A stretch of DNA of 64,000 nucleotides from Pomphorhynchus laevis (lineage: Eukaryota; Acanthocephala; Palaeacanthocephala; Echinorhynchida; Pomphorhynchidae). Every line of letters starts with the position of its first letter. The stretch's first letter is position 1. A program made the position numbers and the translations under genes. Positions 37,199 to 49,427 of the stretch are shown piece by piece. A model generated the notes under the pieces. That model was not told the origin of the DNA. It searched no databases and saw only the letters and a program-made list of their open reading frames with translations. The stretch covers positions 47,785 through 111,784 of the forward strand of contig WNNJ02000403.1 in NCBI GenBank assembly GCA_012934845.2. Direction: 5' to 3'.

Positions 37199-38330
37199 TC
37201 TTATATATTTTAATATATTTAATATTAGTATTTATATAAATAATATAAAATATTATATAACAATTATTAATTTTATAATTATGCAATTATTTATTTTTTA
37301 ATTATTTAAATTTTATTTCATTACTTTTTATAAATCTTCATATGGCCAATCATCCCCGAGAAAGTATATACAAATTCTATTTTAACCATTTGGTCGGCTG
37401 TCCGAGCAGCCTTCTTTAAAGTATCTGAAATTACAATATTATATAAGTACAGGTAGTAAACAATTTATACAAATAACAAAGCAGTGCAAATATCTCCGGA
37501 ACCCGGGATCGTTAGGCCGAGGTTGAAGTAGTTATAAACACCTTCATGAGTTTCTTTGTCGTACATTTGCTGACATTTTGATAGAGAAATTTGAGGTTGC
37601 TGTTCGATTTATTTCCGTCTACAGTATCATTGTTATGTATATCGACTCAGGTACTAATCTGCGATTGAGCATCTGTTCTCTTAGTACCGATGCCGCTTTC
37701 TCAAACGTAATTATAAAATTGGTACAGATGACGTAAAGAAATAGAGCAGATGACGTGTAATGTCGTTTTAAGCCATACTTATGTTAGTAAATTCCCTTGG
37801 AAAGATCTTGTTTGTTCTGACCAGTCTATGTTCTATTGCAATTTGCCTTATTCCAATTGGACTTATTCGAATTTAAGAAGTCCAAGAAAAGAGTCATTAC
37901 TGTATTTATATAAAATATATAAATTATATATTTTAATATATTCAGTATTAGTATTTATATAAATAATATAAAATCTTCCATCAAATTTTTAAATTATTTA
38001 TTATTTAATTATTTCTTATTTAATTATATTATTTTTATTTATCAATTAGCTGATCTGATACTCTGGCATTACATTATAGGATTATTATATAATATGGCAA
38101 TGATCTGATTACAATGATCTGATCTGATTACAATGATCTGGCATTGTAATGCAAATTACATTGCCAGATTGATTGGCAATGATCTGATTTGCTTTAATAT
38201 ATTTAATATTAGTATTTATATAAATAATATAAAATATTATATAACAATTATTAATTTTATAATTATTCAATTATTTATTTTTTAATTATTTAAATTTTAT
38301 TTCATTACTTTTTATTTATAAATAATATAA
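37199..38330. repeat. ~130-bp direct repeats ending in Naiad terminal motif
   Basis: Near-identical AT-rich copies at about 37199-37335 and 38196-38330 share ATTTAATATTAGTATTTATA and ATTATATAACAATTATTAAT. A shorter copy lies at about 37900-37975. The rightmost runs into the terminal motif at 38333-38354, so these are probably Naiad pseudo-LTR tails. 37500-37760 is less AT-rich with no recognised gene. CAATGATCTGATT is repeated four times around 38095-38185. Confidence 0.6.
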
Positions 38331-38719
38331 AATACGTAGACTCAGTTAACTGATCTGATTCAATATTATTTATAAAAATTTCGAGTGTTTTTATATTTTC
38401 AATGATTAAGGAATCAGCAGATATTTTTTATTCCAAAAAGCAATTATAATCACACCTGCGGCACCCTTTTATATAACAAAATAACTTTTGAGCATGGATA
38501 GATAAACGTTAATAGAAACAGAGAATGTTAAGTAAAAACACAATTTAAACCAAAAGATTTATAAAAATTTTAAATAAGTTGTTAAAATAAATAAAATTAA
38601 CATAATATTTGTTAAAATGGCATAAGAAATTGAATTAAGGAAAAGTATAAATTAAAATAAATTCCAAAAAGTATAAGAATTAAAAGTAATAGAAGGAACT
38701 AAAACAAAACGGTTAAAAT

Positions 38720-39700
38720 TATAAAAATGGTTAAATTTCAAAAACAGAGTAATATTTACATTTATATATAATGGTGTAATTTAAAATCAAAGTTTATTGG
38801 CTGGGTCCATTTTTCACATTATGTGAAAAATGGTCCTTTTTTCACATAAAATTTTTTACCCCTAAAATGAAAATAAATCTCACTGGAAAAAATAATAAAG
38901 AGCAATAGAGGAGGTGATAAAATAGCTTATGAAGGCTATTTCTACAATTACACAAAGACCGAGTTGGGCAAGAAGCATTGGCGCTGCGATAAGCGAGGGT
39001 GTAACTCAATATTGAAGACGGATATTGGGAATGTATTGTGGGATGTAGTAGGTGTTCATAACCATCTAAGAGATGAAGTTAAATATCATCGAACACTTCT
39101 CAAAGAAAAAATAAGGACCAGGGCTTTGAATTCAAACGAATCATCGAGGAATGTAGTCCTACATGTTATAAAGGATAATCAAACTATAAAGGTTCCTCTA
39201 AATTTGAAGAAACTTAATAGCTATGTAACAGATGAAAGAAGGAAAAACAACTTTACAACAGTAAAAGATTACGACATTCCTTTGGAGCTCCAAACTACTA
39301 CAGATAATAAGAAGTTTTTATTTTTTGATAGTGGAGTTAAAGATAAGGATAGGGTCGTAATCTTTACAACTGAAGCAAACATCTCTCATCTTGAAATATC
39401 AAACATTCTACTTTGCGATGGAACATTTAAGACAGCCCCTTCAACATTTGAACAGTTATTTACTATTCAGATAAAGGTTAGGGGAACGTTTTTGCCTGTG
39501 ATGTACTGTTTAAGTACATTTAAAACGAAGCATTGGCGCTGCTAGAAGCATTGGCGCTGCAATAATTTTCATATGTGAAAAAAGGACCATTTTTCACATA
39601 ATGTGAAAAATGGTCCTAACGTATAAAAATGGTTAAATTACAAAAACAGAGTAATATTTACATTTATATATAATGGTGTAATTTAAAATCAAAGTTTATT
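38720..39700. repeat. 79-bp direct repeats flanking the MULE
   Basis: 38720-38798 and 39622-39700, identical but for one base (ATTTCAAAAA against ATTACAAAAA). Both start TATAAAAATGGTTAAA and end AATCAAAGTTTATT, abutting the transposon ends. MULE target duplications are normally 8-11 bp, so this is not an ordinary one. Confidence 0.93.
38799..39621 (+). mobile_element. MULE-type DNA transposon, internally deleted
   Basis: Ends carry a palindromic block GGACCATTTTTCACAT and its mirror ATGTGAAAAATGGTCC, at about 38803-38848 and 39574-39616, forming TIRs of ~45 bp. Inside, 38924-39545 encodes a FLYWCH-type zinc finger (YEGYFYNYTKTELGKKHWRC, RGCNSIL, GVHNH) and the start of a MULE transposase (ISNILLCDGTFKTAPSTFEQ, LFTIQIKVRG, LPVMYCL; the D of CDG is the first catalytic acid). 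The transposase then stops abruptly at a third copy of AAGCATTGGCGCTGC, so most of the catalytic domain is deleted. It is flanked by 79-bp direct repeats. Confidence 0.85.
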
Positions 39701-39704
39701 AATT

Positions 39705-40010
39705 ATTAGTTTATTATATTGTTTATTAAATCAGGTTTATTAGATGACATAAGATTATTATATTTATCAATAAAAATTGCTTCTTTTATGTTCCTTAAAA
39801 TATAATTAGATTCGTAGGCTAAAGTTGACGTAATGTCAAAATCAATATTTTGATCACTTATCAGCCAATGATTAGCTATAGCACTTGATGTAAGGCCTCT
39901 TTTAAAAGTATATTTTCTGTCATAATCTTTTATGTAGATTAATCTTAGGCAGTTTGCCCAACACTTATTACAATGAAAATTTATAAACCAAACAATCTCT
40001 ATTAAATTTT
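39705..40010 (-). pseudogene. Canonical Penelope-like GIY-YIG endonuclease fragment
   Basis: Read on the - strand, an open stretch gives INFHCNKCW, then SSAIANHWLISDQNIDFDIT, then LRNIKEAIFIDKYNNLMSS. This is the C-terminal GIY-YIG nuclease layout of canonical Penelope elements (C-x2-C, S-IA-H, H/N-IDF, IKEA-I), with the catalytic Glu in IKEAI. The RT part is absent. The 79-bp repeat and MULE lie in what would be its 3' UTR. Confidence 0.65.
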
Positions 40011-40054
40011 GGTTTCACTACTAATATCAGATGGGATAACTGAATCTACGTATT

Positions 40055-41640
40055 TTTTAATATCAATAAATTAAAAATAATGTTAATATATTAAATTAAA
40101 AATAATAAATTAAACTAATATGTAGGGTAATTTAAAAAGTTCATTATTAGACATATAAAGCTTTAAAGTATTTTGATAATTTAATTATTATCAAAATTCT
40201 GAATTTCTTATCAAACCATCGCTGATAAACGAACGCCAAGGTGAAAAGGTCTTTATTAGGCCCTAAACTTTTCGGTTTTGATCTCATCGTCTTAAATTAA
40301 GATCGTTCTAATAATGAAGGAGTGAAGTTATTTTTAAGTAAGCTCTGTCAGATAAGACTTTGCTAAGCATACAGCAACATTATATTGGAAAATTTAAGCT
40401 TGCCTCTAAGGTAATGGTAAGCTGTTACATATAATAACCATCACCTCGGAACATTGAAAGGTCAATCTGGTATAGAGCTGTAATTTCCAATTTTACGATA
40501 AATGTCAGTTTCAAGACGGGATTATATATTATCCATTTTTGATAATTTTAAATAACTAATAAAATTCATGTATTTCTACGTTTTCAACTTTTCAATTTGA
40601 TCAAAACGCCTTAAAAGGGATTTTTACGAAACTGAAAAAACTATTTGTTTAGAATTTTGTCAAAAGCTTAAACGTGAAGCTAGATCAAAAACAAAATCTA
40701 ATTCGAGTAATAAGTATTTTTACAAAAATATCTTAAAGAATATTTGTCCGATATAATTTGAGGAAATTGCACGAAAAAATATTATATTAATTCTTTATAA
40801 TTAAGAATTTTTTACAATTAAATGAAATATCACAAATTTTCGAATTAATATATTTATTATTAAATGGTTGAATTAAAATTGCAATTGAAAATATTTTTAT
40901 GTAAAAATATAAAATTTATAAAATCCAAAGATCAATTATAATCACACATTTTTCAACAGCTGCTGCTTAAATCAGCAAGTGATGGTTTAAGTTTGTAAAA
41001 AGATATTTAAATGATCCTAAATATTATTCATAGTCTACCTTATTGCAAATGCTCATATATGGTAGCATCACATAATAAAAAATTAAAAAATGAAATGTAA
41101 GTGATGGTAAACGGTTGAGTTTCTTTTTGAAATTGGTCTTTGATACAATTCTTGATTACTAGCTCTACCAAATAGTCAAATAGTTAAGCTTTTTTAACCT
41201 CTGATGCACTCGCTGAATGCTTCTCTTGCGGTCCGAAAGGGAAACATAAAAGTGACGGGACCTGTGGGATCTTTCACAGCACACCAAGTGATTAGAAGAT
41301 CTTTCATTTTCGCATATGATACATGGATTTCATATTTAAACGCGGTAAGCGATCGTAGTAAGTTAGATCTTTCGAACCTGTAACGCATTTCTATGCTCGT
41401 CTCAAGATTCTTTCTATCTGGAAAGAATAGGGCAAATAGGGCAAATTTTCGATTGAAAGTTTTATGAATCATCTCCTGATAATACTAAATGTTATCATCT
41501 TCCTAGAACAAATCTCATCTGTATTTGTTTTAGTTTTTAAATTGTTTGCTACAACAATTCCTATGTCTTTGAAATGATCGACTGTAAGTGATCATTTCAA
41601 AAATGATCACTTACAAATGATAAAAATTTGCCACTTAAGA
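40055..41640. other. AT-rich interval with one unassigned - strand ORF
   Basis: The only coding-like stretch is 41194-41472 on the - strand, 92 codons including YAKMKDLLITWCAVKDPTGP and FPFRTAREAFSECIRG; I do not recognise it. The short hairpin ATCATTTCAAAAATGATC lies near 41587. Otherwise nothing is seen. Confidence 0.35.
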
Positions 41641-41649
41641 GTTTAAATA

Positions 41650-42720
41650 TGTTCTTTATATTATTATTTGAATTATAAACTGAAATTAAAAATAAAAATC
41701 AATTTTTATGAATTGACTAATAAACAACAGACGTTATATCAGAATAAGAATTAGAGGTCATCAGGAGGAACTGCTATGCTATCAGGTTTCGGCCCTTATT
41801 ACTCGACCCAAAATAGCAGCAGGGCCAAATACATGCTTATGGTGTATGCTTTCTGATAAATTTGATTATCTAGTATCTTATTCTAATATAAGATATAGAA
41901 TATAAAGAATTCGATTAAGGGTATCAGGTTTCGGCCACTTAATTCCTCTACCCAACAAAGCAGCGGGGCTAAATACATATTAAGGACGTATTTCCTCTGA
42001 TTAAATTTGATTATATAGTATATTTTTATAATACAAAGTACATTATTTATTATCCATCCATAAAAATTTGCCACTTAAGAGTTTAAATTTATTCTTTATA
42101 TTATTGTGTTGATTTATATATTTTACTATTTTCTGCTTGATGTTATTTTTATAGTAACCTAGTTTAAAATATGTATCTATTAAATTATTTAAATGATTTT
42201 GAAGAAAACCAATATCATTACATATTGTTGCAATTCTTAAAATTTCATTATTTAATGTATTATATTTTATATTAATATTGTATGCATGAATGCTCATGCA
42301 AACATAAATATCTTGTAAATTTAAATATGCTATCTTTACGATATAAATTAATAGTAGTTTTAGTTAATGTTAATTTAATGTTCATATCTAGATATACACC
42401 TTCGTTATCATTAATATTGGTTTTGTTAAGAATAAGGCTTTCTGGATAAATGTGCTCACTAATTGAATAAAAATTATTAGAATTAAATACACATATATCA
42501 TCAATGTATCGAAACATATATTTCATATATTTATATTGTTTAGATTTAGTTTTTACACAGTTATGAACAAATTCATATTCTATAAAGCTTAAAAACAAGT
42601 CAGTTATAATTGGGCTACTATTACCACCCATTGGAACATTTTTACTTGTCTAAATATAGATGTCCCTACCTTTAAATAATATTGATTTATTAATGATTCA
42701 ATTTTTAATATCCTCTTAAT
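41650..42720 (-). mobile_element. Naiad retroelement copy with doubled 3' UTR block
   Basis: On the - strand, RT pieces at 42272-42631 (MGGNSSPIITDLF, FRYIDDICVF) and 42043-42297 (C-terminal KFLWMDNK) are 5'-truncated near 42720. Downstream in element sense, the 3' UTR block occurs twice: a partial one at about 41925-42020 and a full one at 41734-41891, which is the most diverged of the well-preserved blocks. It carries GGCCCT/AGGGCC in place of GGCCCC/GGGGCC. Coding is broken by at least two lesions. Confidence 0.87.
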
Positions 42721-43245
42721 TGAAGCTAATGGGACCGTAATATTTTATTATTACTTCGCAACTGTATTAACGTAAATACGGCAGAATTTCAAAACTATTT
42801 TTAGATAAGAAATTTTGCGTGACAAATATCAAAAATACGTAATGTATATGATGTCATCTATACAAAATATTCTACAATTTCTGAATTTTTTCTCGCTAGC
42901 TGCTAAATTTTAACAAAGAAATTTTTTTATCATATTTGAATAACTATGTATTGCAGCTGCATCATTTGTAAAAAAACTTAGAGAAAGAACCTTCACAATT
43001 TATATCCAAATTTTTATAATATCCCAGTCCCTGGGTCCATTCTAAAGTGTTGCCGTTTATTTAAGGAAACCTCGGGGTTTTTGGCTGACAAGGTAAACTG
43101 AAATAAATTTAGTGATTATCAAAAGTTATACTTTTGATAATTTTTTGAGAAAAAATTTTAATAACTTAAATACACAATTTAAAAACATACAATTTAGAAA
43201 CATACAACGCGCTCGCTCCGCTCGCGCGTCTCTTCTACCACAAAA

Positions 43246-45440
43246 CTACGATAATATTTGAGACGAGAAGTACGAAACATCAAGTACATAGCATACAATC
43301 ATTGGACATCCATAATGAAGCCGAAAATGAAGAAAATAACGGTGGCAAACCAGCGCAATCGCAAAAAGCAGCGTGTCCCCGACCAAACAGTGCAGCATTC
43401 CGAAAAATAGGTGGCTTGCGATCAAAAAGATTGTCAATGCTGGACCATCCTTGTTCACCCTATTGAATATCAGATAGTAAACCGTGGCCATTTCAAGTGT
43501 GGACTCCGCGCAACATATCAAATCAATGAAGTCCAAGCACAAATTGATAATCTCAGAAATCAGATCACAAAGTTGATATCATCCTCTACTTCAAAACCTT
43601 ACCAATCAAATCACTTGGCATTGAGTAAACTCTGCCTATCCTCATAAAATACTTTATGCATATCTATTCATTGGTCAAAAGATACTAGCGAACAGGCTCG
43701 GTCGATTCGAATCTGGACAAGAGGCAGTGAGCATTCCCGCATATGCGGTACAGTGACTGAAGAGATTCACAAGAGCATCTCCAGCAATAGCTCCGCCAAG
43801 AATTGACCTCCCCATGTGTTTTCTCGGTGATGGTTTTTTTCCTCCCCATTTGTTTTTCCCCAACAAATTCAGTGATGGGTTTCTCTCCTTCCGCTCTACG
43901 ATCTCGGTGAAAACCAAAGCACACCCCGCTTATTTTCTGGATACTCCGGTCACTAGCTTGTTTCAGGCATCTATGGATAGCATGAAGGTACCTCTGAATG
44001 GAAAAGTGCGATAGTGGTGTCGGTATTCAAAATGGGTGACCCGCGGCTAGCAGACAACTATCGAGCTATAAGTCTTACAAGTCATTTGGGTAAGTACTTG
44101 AAAGGATCATCCACGAACATATATTCAGACACTTGAGCATATCAGGTCAGCATAGCTTTATGCAACATGGCTTGAGAAAAGGACGTTCTCGCCTTAACAA
44201 CCTTTTGTTTGCCCGTGAGGCCTGGATTGAATCAATGTCTCAAGGAAAGGCAGTTGACGTTATTATGTTCGACTTTAGTCGTGCGTTTGATCGTGTTCCC
44301 CATAGTCTCATCATTCAAACAGTGGCCAGCTACGGAATTAATAGCTTAGTTATAGGATGAATTAGAGATTTTATATCTAACAGATCTTTTAGAGTACGAG
44401 TTGTTAGTACCCTATCCTCACCACATTTAACTACGTCAGGAGTTCCTCAGGGTTCTGTACTAGGACCTTTATTGTTTAACATGTTCATGAACAGTTTACT
44501 CACACAGCTCTATTGTCCGTATTTAGCCGTTGCTGACGACATCAAAATCAGATGTGAGGTCATATCCGCTTACAGCGTGACATTGACAGGGGTTATACAT
44601 GGAGTGTTTATACTGGGTATTGTTAAACATTTCTAAGTGCTCACACATTCGTCTCGGCAGGTCAAATGTGCCATCCTTGTATAGTGTCGGGACATATAGT
44701 ATCATTTTGGCCAATCAGGTTCGTGATCTTGGCAGACTTATGCAATCGTCACTTAAAACTAGCATGGATACTGAAAGACTTTGCAGTTCAGCAAGGAAAG
44801 TGATTTATCTGATTAAAACTAGCTTCTTGTCAATATCTCCTCCGTGTTTTGCTCTGTTATATAATGCGCTTGTTCGTCCCCAAATCGAATATGCTATCCA
44901 GGCATCATTCCCTTCTACAAGAGGTGAAATGAGGGATTTAGAGAGAATTCTACGTCGTGGCAGCAAGCTCGTTCGAGGATGTAAAATGATGAGTTATAGC
45001 GATCGTTTAACTTCAATAGACATGATATCAATGCATGCCAGACTACTCGTTCTGGATCTGTTTGCGATGTGGTATATAGTAAAGGGGATAGATGGCTACC
45101 CAATTGAATGTGTTAAACTGAATGTCCGACAAAGTCGCAGGGGTCATTCTCTAGCGTTACGCACAAAACAAATTCGAAAGTCGACAATGGTATCGCGATT
45201 GTCACGCAGAGTGAGAAAGTTGTGGAACGCATTGCCTCACGACATCATGACTGCGTCATCATTGAGCCAATTCAAAGCCATGGTCAACACTTGGATAAGA
45301 CACGCTAATCAAGGCAACATTAAAGGTTATCATCCTTAGTTTGGTTGTAATTGATATGTTTGTTTCATGTGTTGTAATGTACGATAAGCGGGCAAAACGG
45401 CCTTTTCGGTCAAAGCCTTGTATATAATAATTGGAAAATT
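43246..45440 (+). mobile_element. LINE (CR1/Jockey-like non-LTR retrotransposon), decayed
   Basis: RT motifs in order on the + strand: VVSVFKMGDPRLADNYRAIS with LTSHLGK from 44018, MFDFSRAFDRVPHSLI (44133-44360 frame), SGVPQGSVLGPLLFN (near 44440), VADDIKI (near 44530), then 44599-45339 with the thumb and C-terminal domain (CFALLYNALVRPQIEYAIQA, RRVRKLWNALPHDI). Frame shifts separate the blocks and the catalytic box reads VADD rather than YADD. A 3' tail to about 45440 ends in TATATAATAAT. 43411-43647 encodes a possible coiled coil (YQINEVQAQIDNLRNQITKL) that may be the ORF1 remnant. A GC-rich palindrome CGCTCGCTCCGCTCGCG lies at 43210. Confidence 0.85.
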
Positions 45441-45449
45441 AGAAAAATA

Positions 45450-46930
45450 TTTTGTCATTTTAATTGTGAAAAGTATACCTGTGGTTACACAGATATATAC
45501 ATTAAAAAACTACATGCTTACACCCGTGGTATACAGATATACCAATCTGTAGATTTGCATGTTAAGCATACTAATATTAAAAACCGTAACTAAAAATTTA
45601 AAATTTATTGGCTAACGTTAATAAAATCACTAACGGGATAGCATCGGACTTTGTAGTTAGTAAGCATAAGGCATGAAGTATGAGTGCCATTTGATCTTTG
45701 TTAAAGGCATTGCTTTTCCTACTGGTTTATTTTCCTACTGATCTGTTCTAACTGATCTATTTCTTAAATGAGCGTTCTTGATTTTGTTGTAGAATAAAAT
45801 TTTTGGTGTAGAATTTAATCGCTTTGAAAAAACGAAGATAGATTGTTTTTTAAAGTAAACAGAGAGTCGCTAAGGCAGTTAAAATTTTTAATGTCAACCT
45901 TTTTGTGTCATAATGCGATTTTGAACTTAAATTATTGCCTATCTTAGGAACAGCAATTTATTTAAAATCTCTTAATATAATGATTAATTTAAAAATTTGA
46001 AATAATAAATTAATAATTGACGAATTTTACTAATTCTTAATTAATAATAACTTGAAATATTATGAAATACAACTAAATGTAACCGTGTTGTTATATTAAA
46101 ATGAATAATAAAGTTTCTCACATTTCTCAATCATGGAATTTATTCAGCAAATGAATGATTTCCATTGTAAATTTATTTGCAGACAAATCACCGTTAAATT
46201 TAAATAGTCAAATAAGTGGATGACAACTGCACTATCGTTTTACAATTTTCTTACCAACTGACTGGAAATGAGATCTTTAACTAACTGTAAGTAAAAGTTT
46301 GAATACAATCGAAAGAGAATCACCGATAAATACTACGCAAATGCTCGTAATATTCCGTAATTACTTACATCATGTGCATAATGGCTAAGAGTGTTCATTC
46401 TCTAATAAATTGGTTACAATGATCAATAGAGCATAATTAAAGTTTAAGAAACTTGCTTGTCGCCATATATATAATACGACAAGCAAGTTGAAAATTTTCC
46501 TCACGCGTATTCTTTACAAAAAATGAACTTTGCTTTCATTAAGATTAAAGTTTTACTTGGAAGTAAAACTGGTATAAGGGTTTAAACTAATTTAAATCAA
46601 TACTGATATAACTGCGTTTACATAATGTAATCGAATTGTAAAACCAATCGTTGTATCTTTGTAGTTATCATATTAAGTCTATATAGACTTATTTTAAGGT
46701 CTTAAAATATTGTTAGTATCTATTTGAATTTATATTGATTGTATTTGTAAAATTCTCTTATTCAATAGATATTGTGTAAATTATTATCTTGAGACTAATC
46801 TTAAAGTTTAAAACATTTTTATTATGCACTAGGAATTGACCAGATACCTAAATATTAAAAACCTTAATCGCCTATTCATTTTTAAATATGGTTTACACAT
46901 TGTTAAAATGATATCTTTATGAGGTTTTCT
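45450..46930. other. Upstream region of RIOK3, nothing recognised
   Basis: AT-rich, no supported coding stretch. The short repeat ACACCCGTGGTATACAGATA / TGTGGTTACACAGATATAT lies near 45480-45540. The promoter and any 5' non-coding exon of RIOK3 should be here but cannot be pinpointed. Confidence 0.4.
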
Positions 46931-46932
46931 AG

Positions 46933-47078
46933 ATGGATGAGCGCAAGTCTGAGCACGGATGGAAGATTCAACCAGAGTGTACAGTTAGATCTTTTAGCGA
47001 TATCGTAAGTGAACAGCTATCAGAAAGACTGCAACGAGAAGATGTGATGCGTCCTTCCACTATAACAGATAACATTGT
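46933..47078 (+). CDS. RIOK3: RIOK3 atypical kinase, first coding exon
   Basis: RIO kinases act in late 40S ribosomal subunit maturation in the cytoplasm. The ATG at 46933 follows GGTTTTCTAG, so a 5' non-coding exon probably lies upstream. The exon encodes MDERKSEHGWKI and then CTVRSFSDIVSEQLSERLQR, matching human RIOK3 SCSLADVMSEQLAKELQ. GTAAGT inside the frame at 47005 is coding here, since the SEQL match runs through it. The used donor is inferred at 47079 (GTAATA), leaving phase 2, which agrees with the next exon. Confidence 0.88.
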
Positions 47079-47314
47079 GTAATATTACATTGTTGCATTA
47101 GCTGTTATTTTAAAGTTTATTCAATTAAAATCCCAATTGCTTTTGAATCTTAAGTCATTGAGCAAACTGAGCTTATCTTAAATATTTATGTTATTGAGAT
47201 TTAGGTGTTTATATACTAACTAACAGGTGTCTTAAGGAGCAAAATAATATAAGGCATCAATTTTACGGTATGTGCTTAACCATGTAAGTTATGCCACTCA
47301 AATTTAGTGGCCTA

Positions 47315-47406
47315 AATTCGTTGAATTTAGTAGCCACAATTCGTTGAATTTAGTAGCCACAATTCGTTGAATTTAGTAGCCACAATTCGTTGAATTTAAT
47401 AGCCTA
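47315..47406. repeat. 23-bp tandem repeat, four copies
   Basis: Unit AATTCGTTGAATTTAGTAGC plus CAC at 47315, 47338, 47361 and 47384; the first three are identical. RIOK3 intron. Confidence 0.93.
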
Positions 47407-47611
47407 AACACGAAATATTGTATCCCATTCACACCTAAAGATAATATCTTTAATCCGGCAAATATACTTAATCATCTTGTAAAATAGTCGATTGTATAAA
47501 GTATGTCTCGTTATATTTCTCTCTCATTTCAACAGTAAATTATTTTGTTACCTATTTTTTGACTTTATCACAAATCCCATAGTATTGATTCCATTTGCTT
47601 TTTGATTTTTC

Positions 47612-47792
47612 AGTAATCAGTAATTAGTATACACCAATTAACTAATGTACTATAAACAGTGGTTGGTATGGGATTTCAACTGCATAAATACCCTGGCGAG
47701 GAGTTACCAGGCCTCTGCAAACCATCACGTAGGAACAGCCGCTGAGCTAGTAATCAGTAATTAGTATACATCAATTAACTAATGTACTATAA
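47612..47792 (-). mobile_element. tRNA-derived SINE-like insertion with 44-bp direct repeats
   Basis: A 93-bp insert (47656-47748), much richer in GC than its surroundings, lies between two 44-bp direct repeats (47612-47655 and 47749-47792) that differ at one position. On the - strand the insert begins CTAGCTCAGCGGCTG, close to a tRNA A box, and near its end has AGTTGAAATCC, close to a B box. No tail or LINE-like 3' end is seen. The call as a SINE is inference; the flanking repeats are unusually long for a target duplication. Confidence 0.55.
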
Positions 47793-48117
47793 TAAATGGT
47801 ACTTAATATAACAATCGTCACAGTATTTTAGACTTCCACTGGCTGTATGTGACCTTACGAAATAATTATGCAAAGCTATATCACATGATTACACAGACAC
47901 AATCTTATAATGGGTTTTACATAACCGCCATACTCTATGGTTTGGCCATTTCATATGATTTCTGTCTGTCTATAAATTAGGCCTGTATTATATAATATTT
48001 ATAGCACATGTGATTAATAGGTAGTCAATAAATATAAAGCGGTTTTTAACATACTAATCCGGATGAACTTACCTCGGTTTAACTAAAACTTAATTGAAAT
48101 GAACACAATCAGAATCA

Positions 48118-49420
48118 TAATAATAAAGATTTTATCAATAATAAAAATAAATAACAGATAACAAGGGTCAACAGTTTAAAATAAGACTGACATGAAATCT
48201 TAATTATTCTTCTGGATCCTCTTAGTCTTCACAGCATTATTCAGGCCACAAATCCATGGGGATCTGAGCCCCCAAACCAATACAACACGCCGCCGTCCGA
48301 CTGAACAACCGGCGTCTTTCACCCTTCCCCGAAGAATCCAGTCGGTGCGGACTATACTGGGTAAACGAGAGACGAGGAGCTTAAGAAACCTTAGTCTTTG
48401 CTTTGAGAGACGTCCTCTTGAAAAGAAGACTAATCCTGAGATAGCCCAGATGCCCCAAAGGCGCATCTGGGTTTTCCCTGTCAACGACAGATGCTGGGTC
48501 TGTTTTAGAGCCAACCTAGCTCTCTTCGGGATACATTTGAGTCTATCCAGGTCGGCTTTCGCCGACCAGTTCACCGAAACGGTGAACCCCAGGTATTTTA
48601 CTCGACTTGTGAAGGTAGGGAGTGGTTCAGAGGCAAATATGGATGAGAGCTCAGAGAGTGCTAGTCTCTTAAGTTTTTGCTTTGTTGCAGGGGAGCCATG
48701 AATGACTACCACATGCGATTTTGCAGAATTTTAAATAAGATTGGATTGGGGTAGCTGGTCTTTTAATCTTGAAAAGAAACGGCTGATGTCAGAGACTACG
48801 TCTTTACACCTGCGTCCAGTGAACAGGGCTGTGGTGTCATCAGCGTACACCACTAGACGTTGTTCGCGTTTTAATATTTTGAAAAGATTAATAGAGGCAG
48901 CAAGATATAAGATTGGAGAAAGTGGTGAATCTTGAGGTACACCCGTAATAGGGTAGAACTGACGCGCATCAGGGTCGTCATAATAAAATCGCTTGGTGTA
49001 CAACAGTATCTCCACCCTGTTAACGATTCTCGCAGGCAACCCGAGGGACCTGAGAGAAGAGATAACAAAAGGTAATGGAGATGCGGTCAAATGCAGCGGA
49101 AAAATCAAGGAAAACAGCCACAGCTAGTTGATGACTGTTCTCCTGACAAAACCGATGCACTTCACCAACTGCTGAATGGACCGAGCGACCTTTGACAAAC
49201 CCATGGAAACCAGGTGGGATTAAATTTCGCCTTATCAAATGATCGCGGATTCTACTCGCAAGCGCTTTTTCGTAGATCGAGACGAGGGAATTTTGAATCG
49301 AAATGGGCCGCAGGTCTTTCGGACATGAGACCGCATACTTTTTTGGAATAAAAATTCTCTTGCTAATGTTTATGACGGCCACATCGGATGGGGTGGCTAA
49401 TAGCATTGTGACGGCCACAT
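48118..49420 (-). mobile_element. LINE fragment, - strand, 5'-truncated
   Basis: Covers RT fingers through C-terminus: 49020-49418 (DLRPISIQNSLVSIYEKALA, FLDFSAAFDRIS), 48731-49108 (FYPITGVPQDSPLSPIL, LVVYADDTTALFTGRR) and 48200-48712 (TFTSRVKYLGFTVSVNW). The frame changes twice, so it is inactive. The 3' UTR ends near 48118 with ATAAAATCTTTATTATTATG. This family (GVPQGSPLSPILYLAASINL) differs from the LINE at 43-45 kb. It sits in the first RIOK3 intron. Confidence 0.85.
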
Positions 49421-49427
49421 CCCTTCT

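Noticed and set aside
47001-47006. GTAAGT as a RIOK3 splice donor
   Set aside because: Homology to VMSEQLAKELQ runs straight through it, and the later donor at 47079 gives the correct phase.
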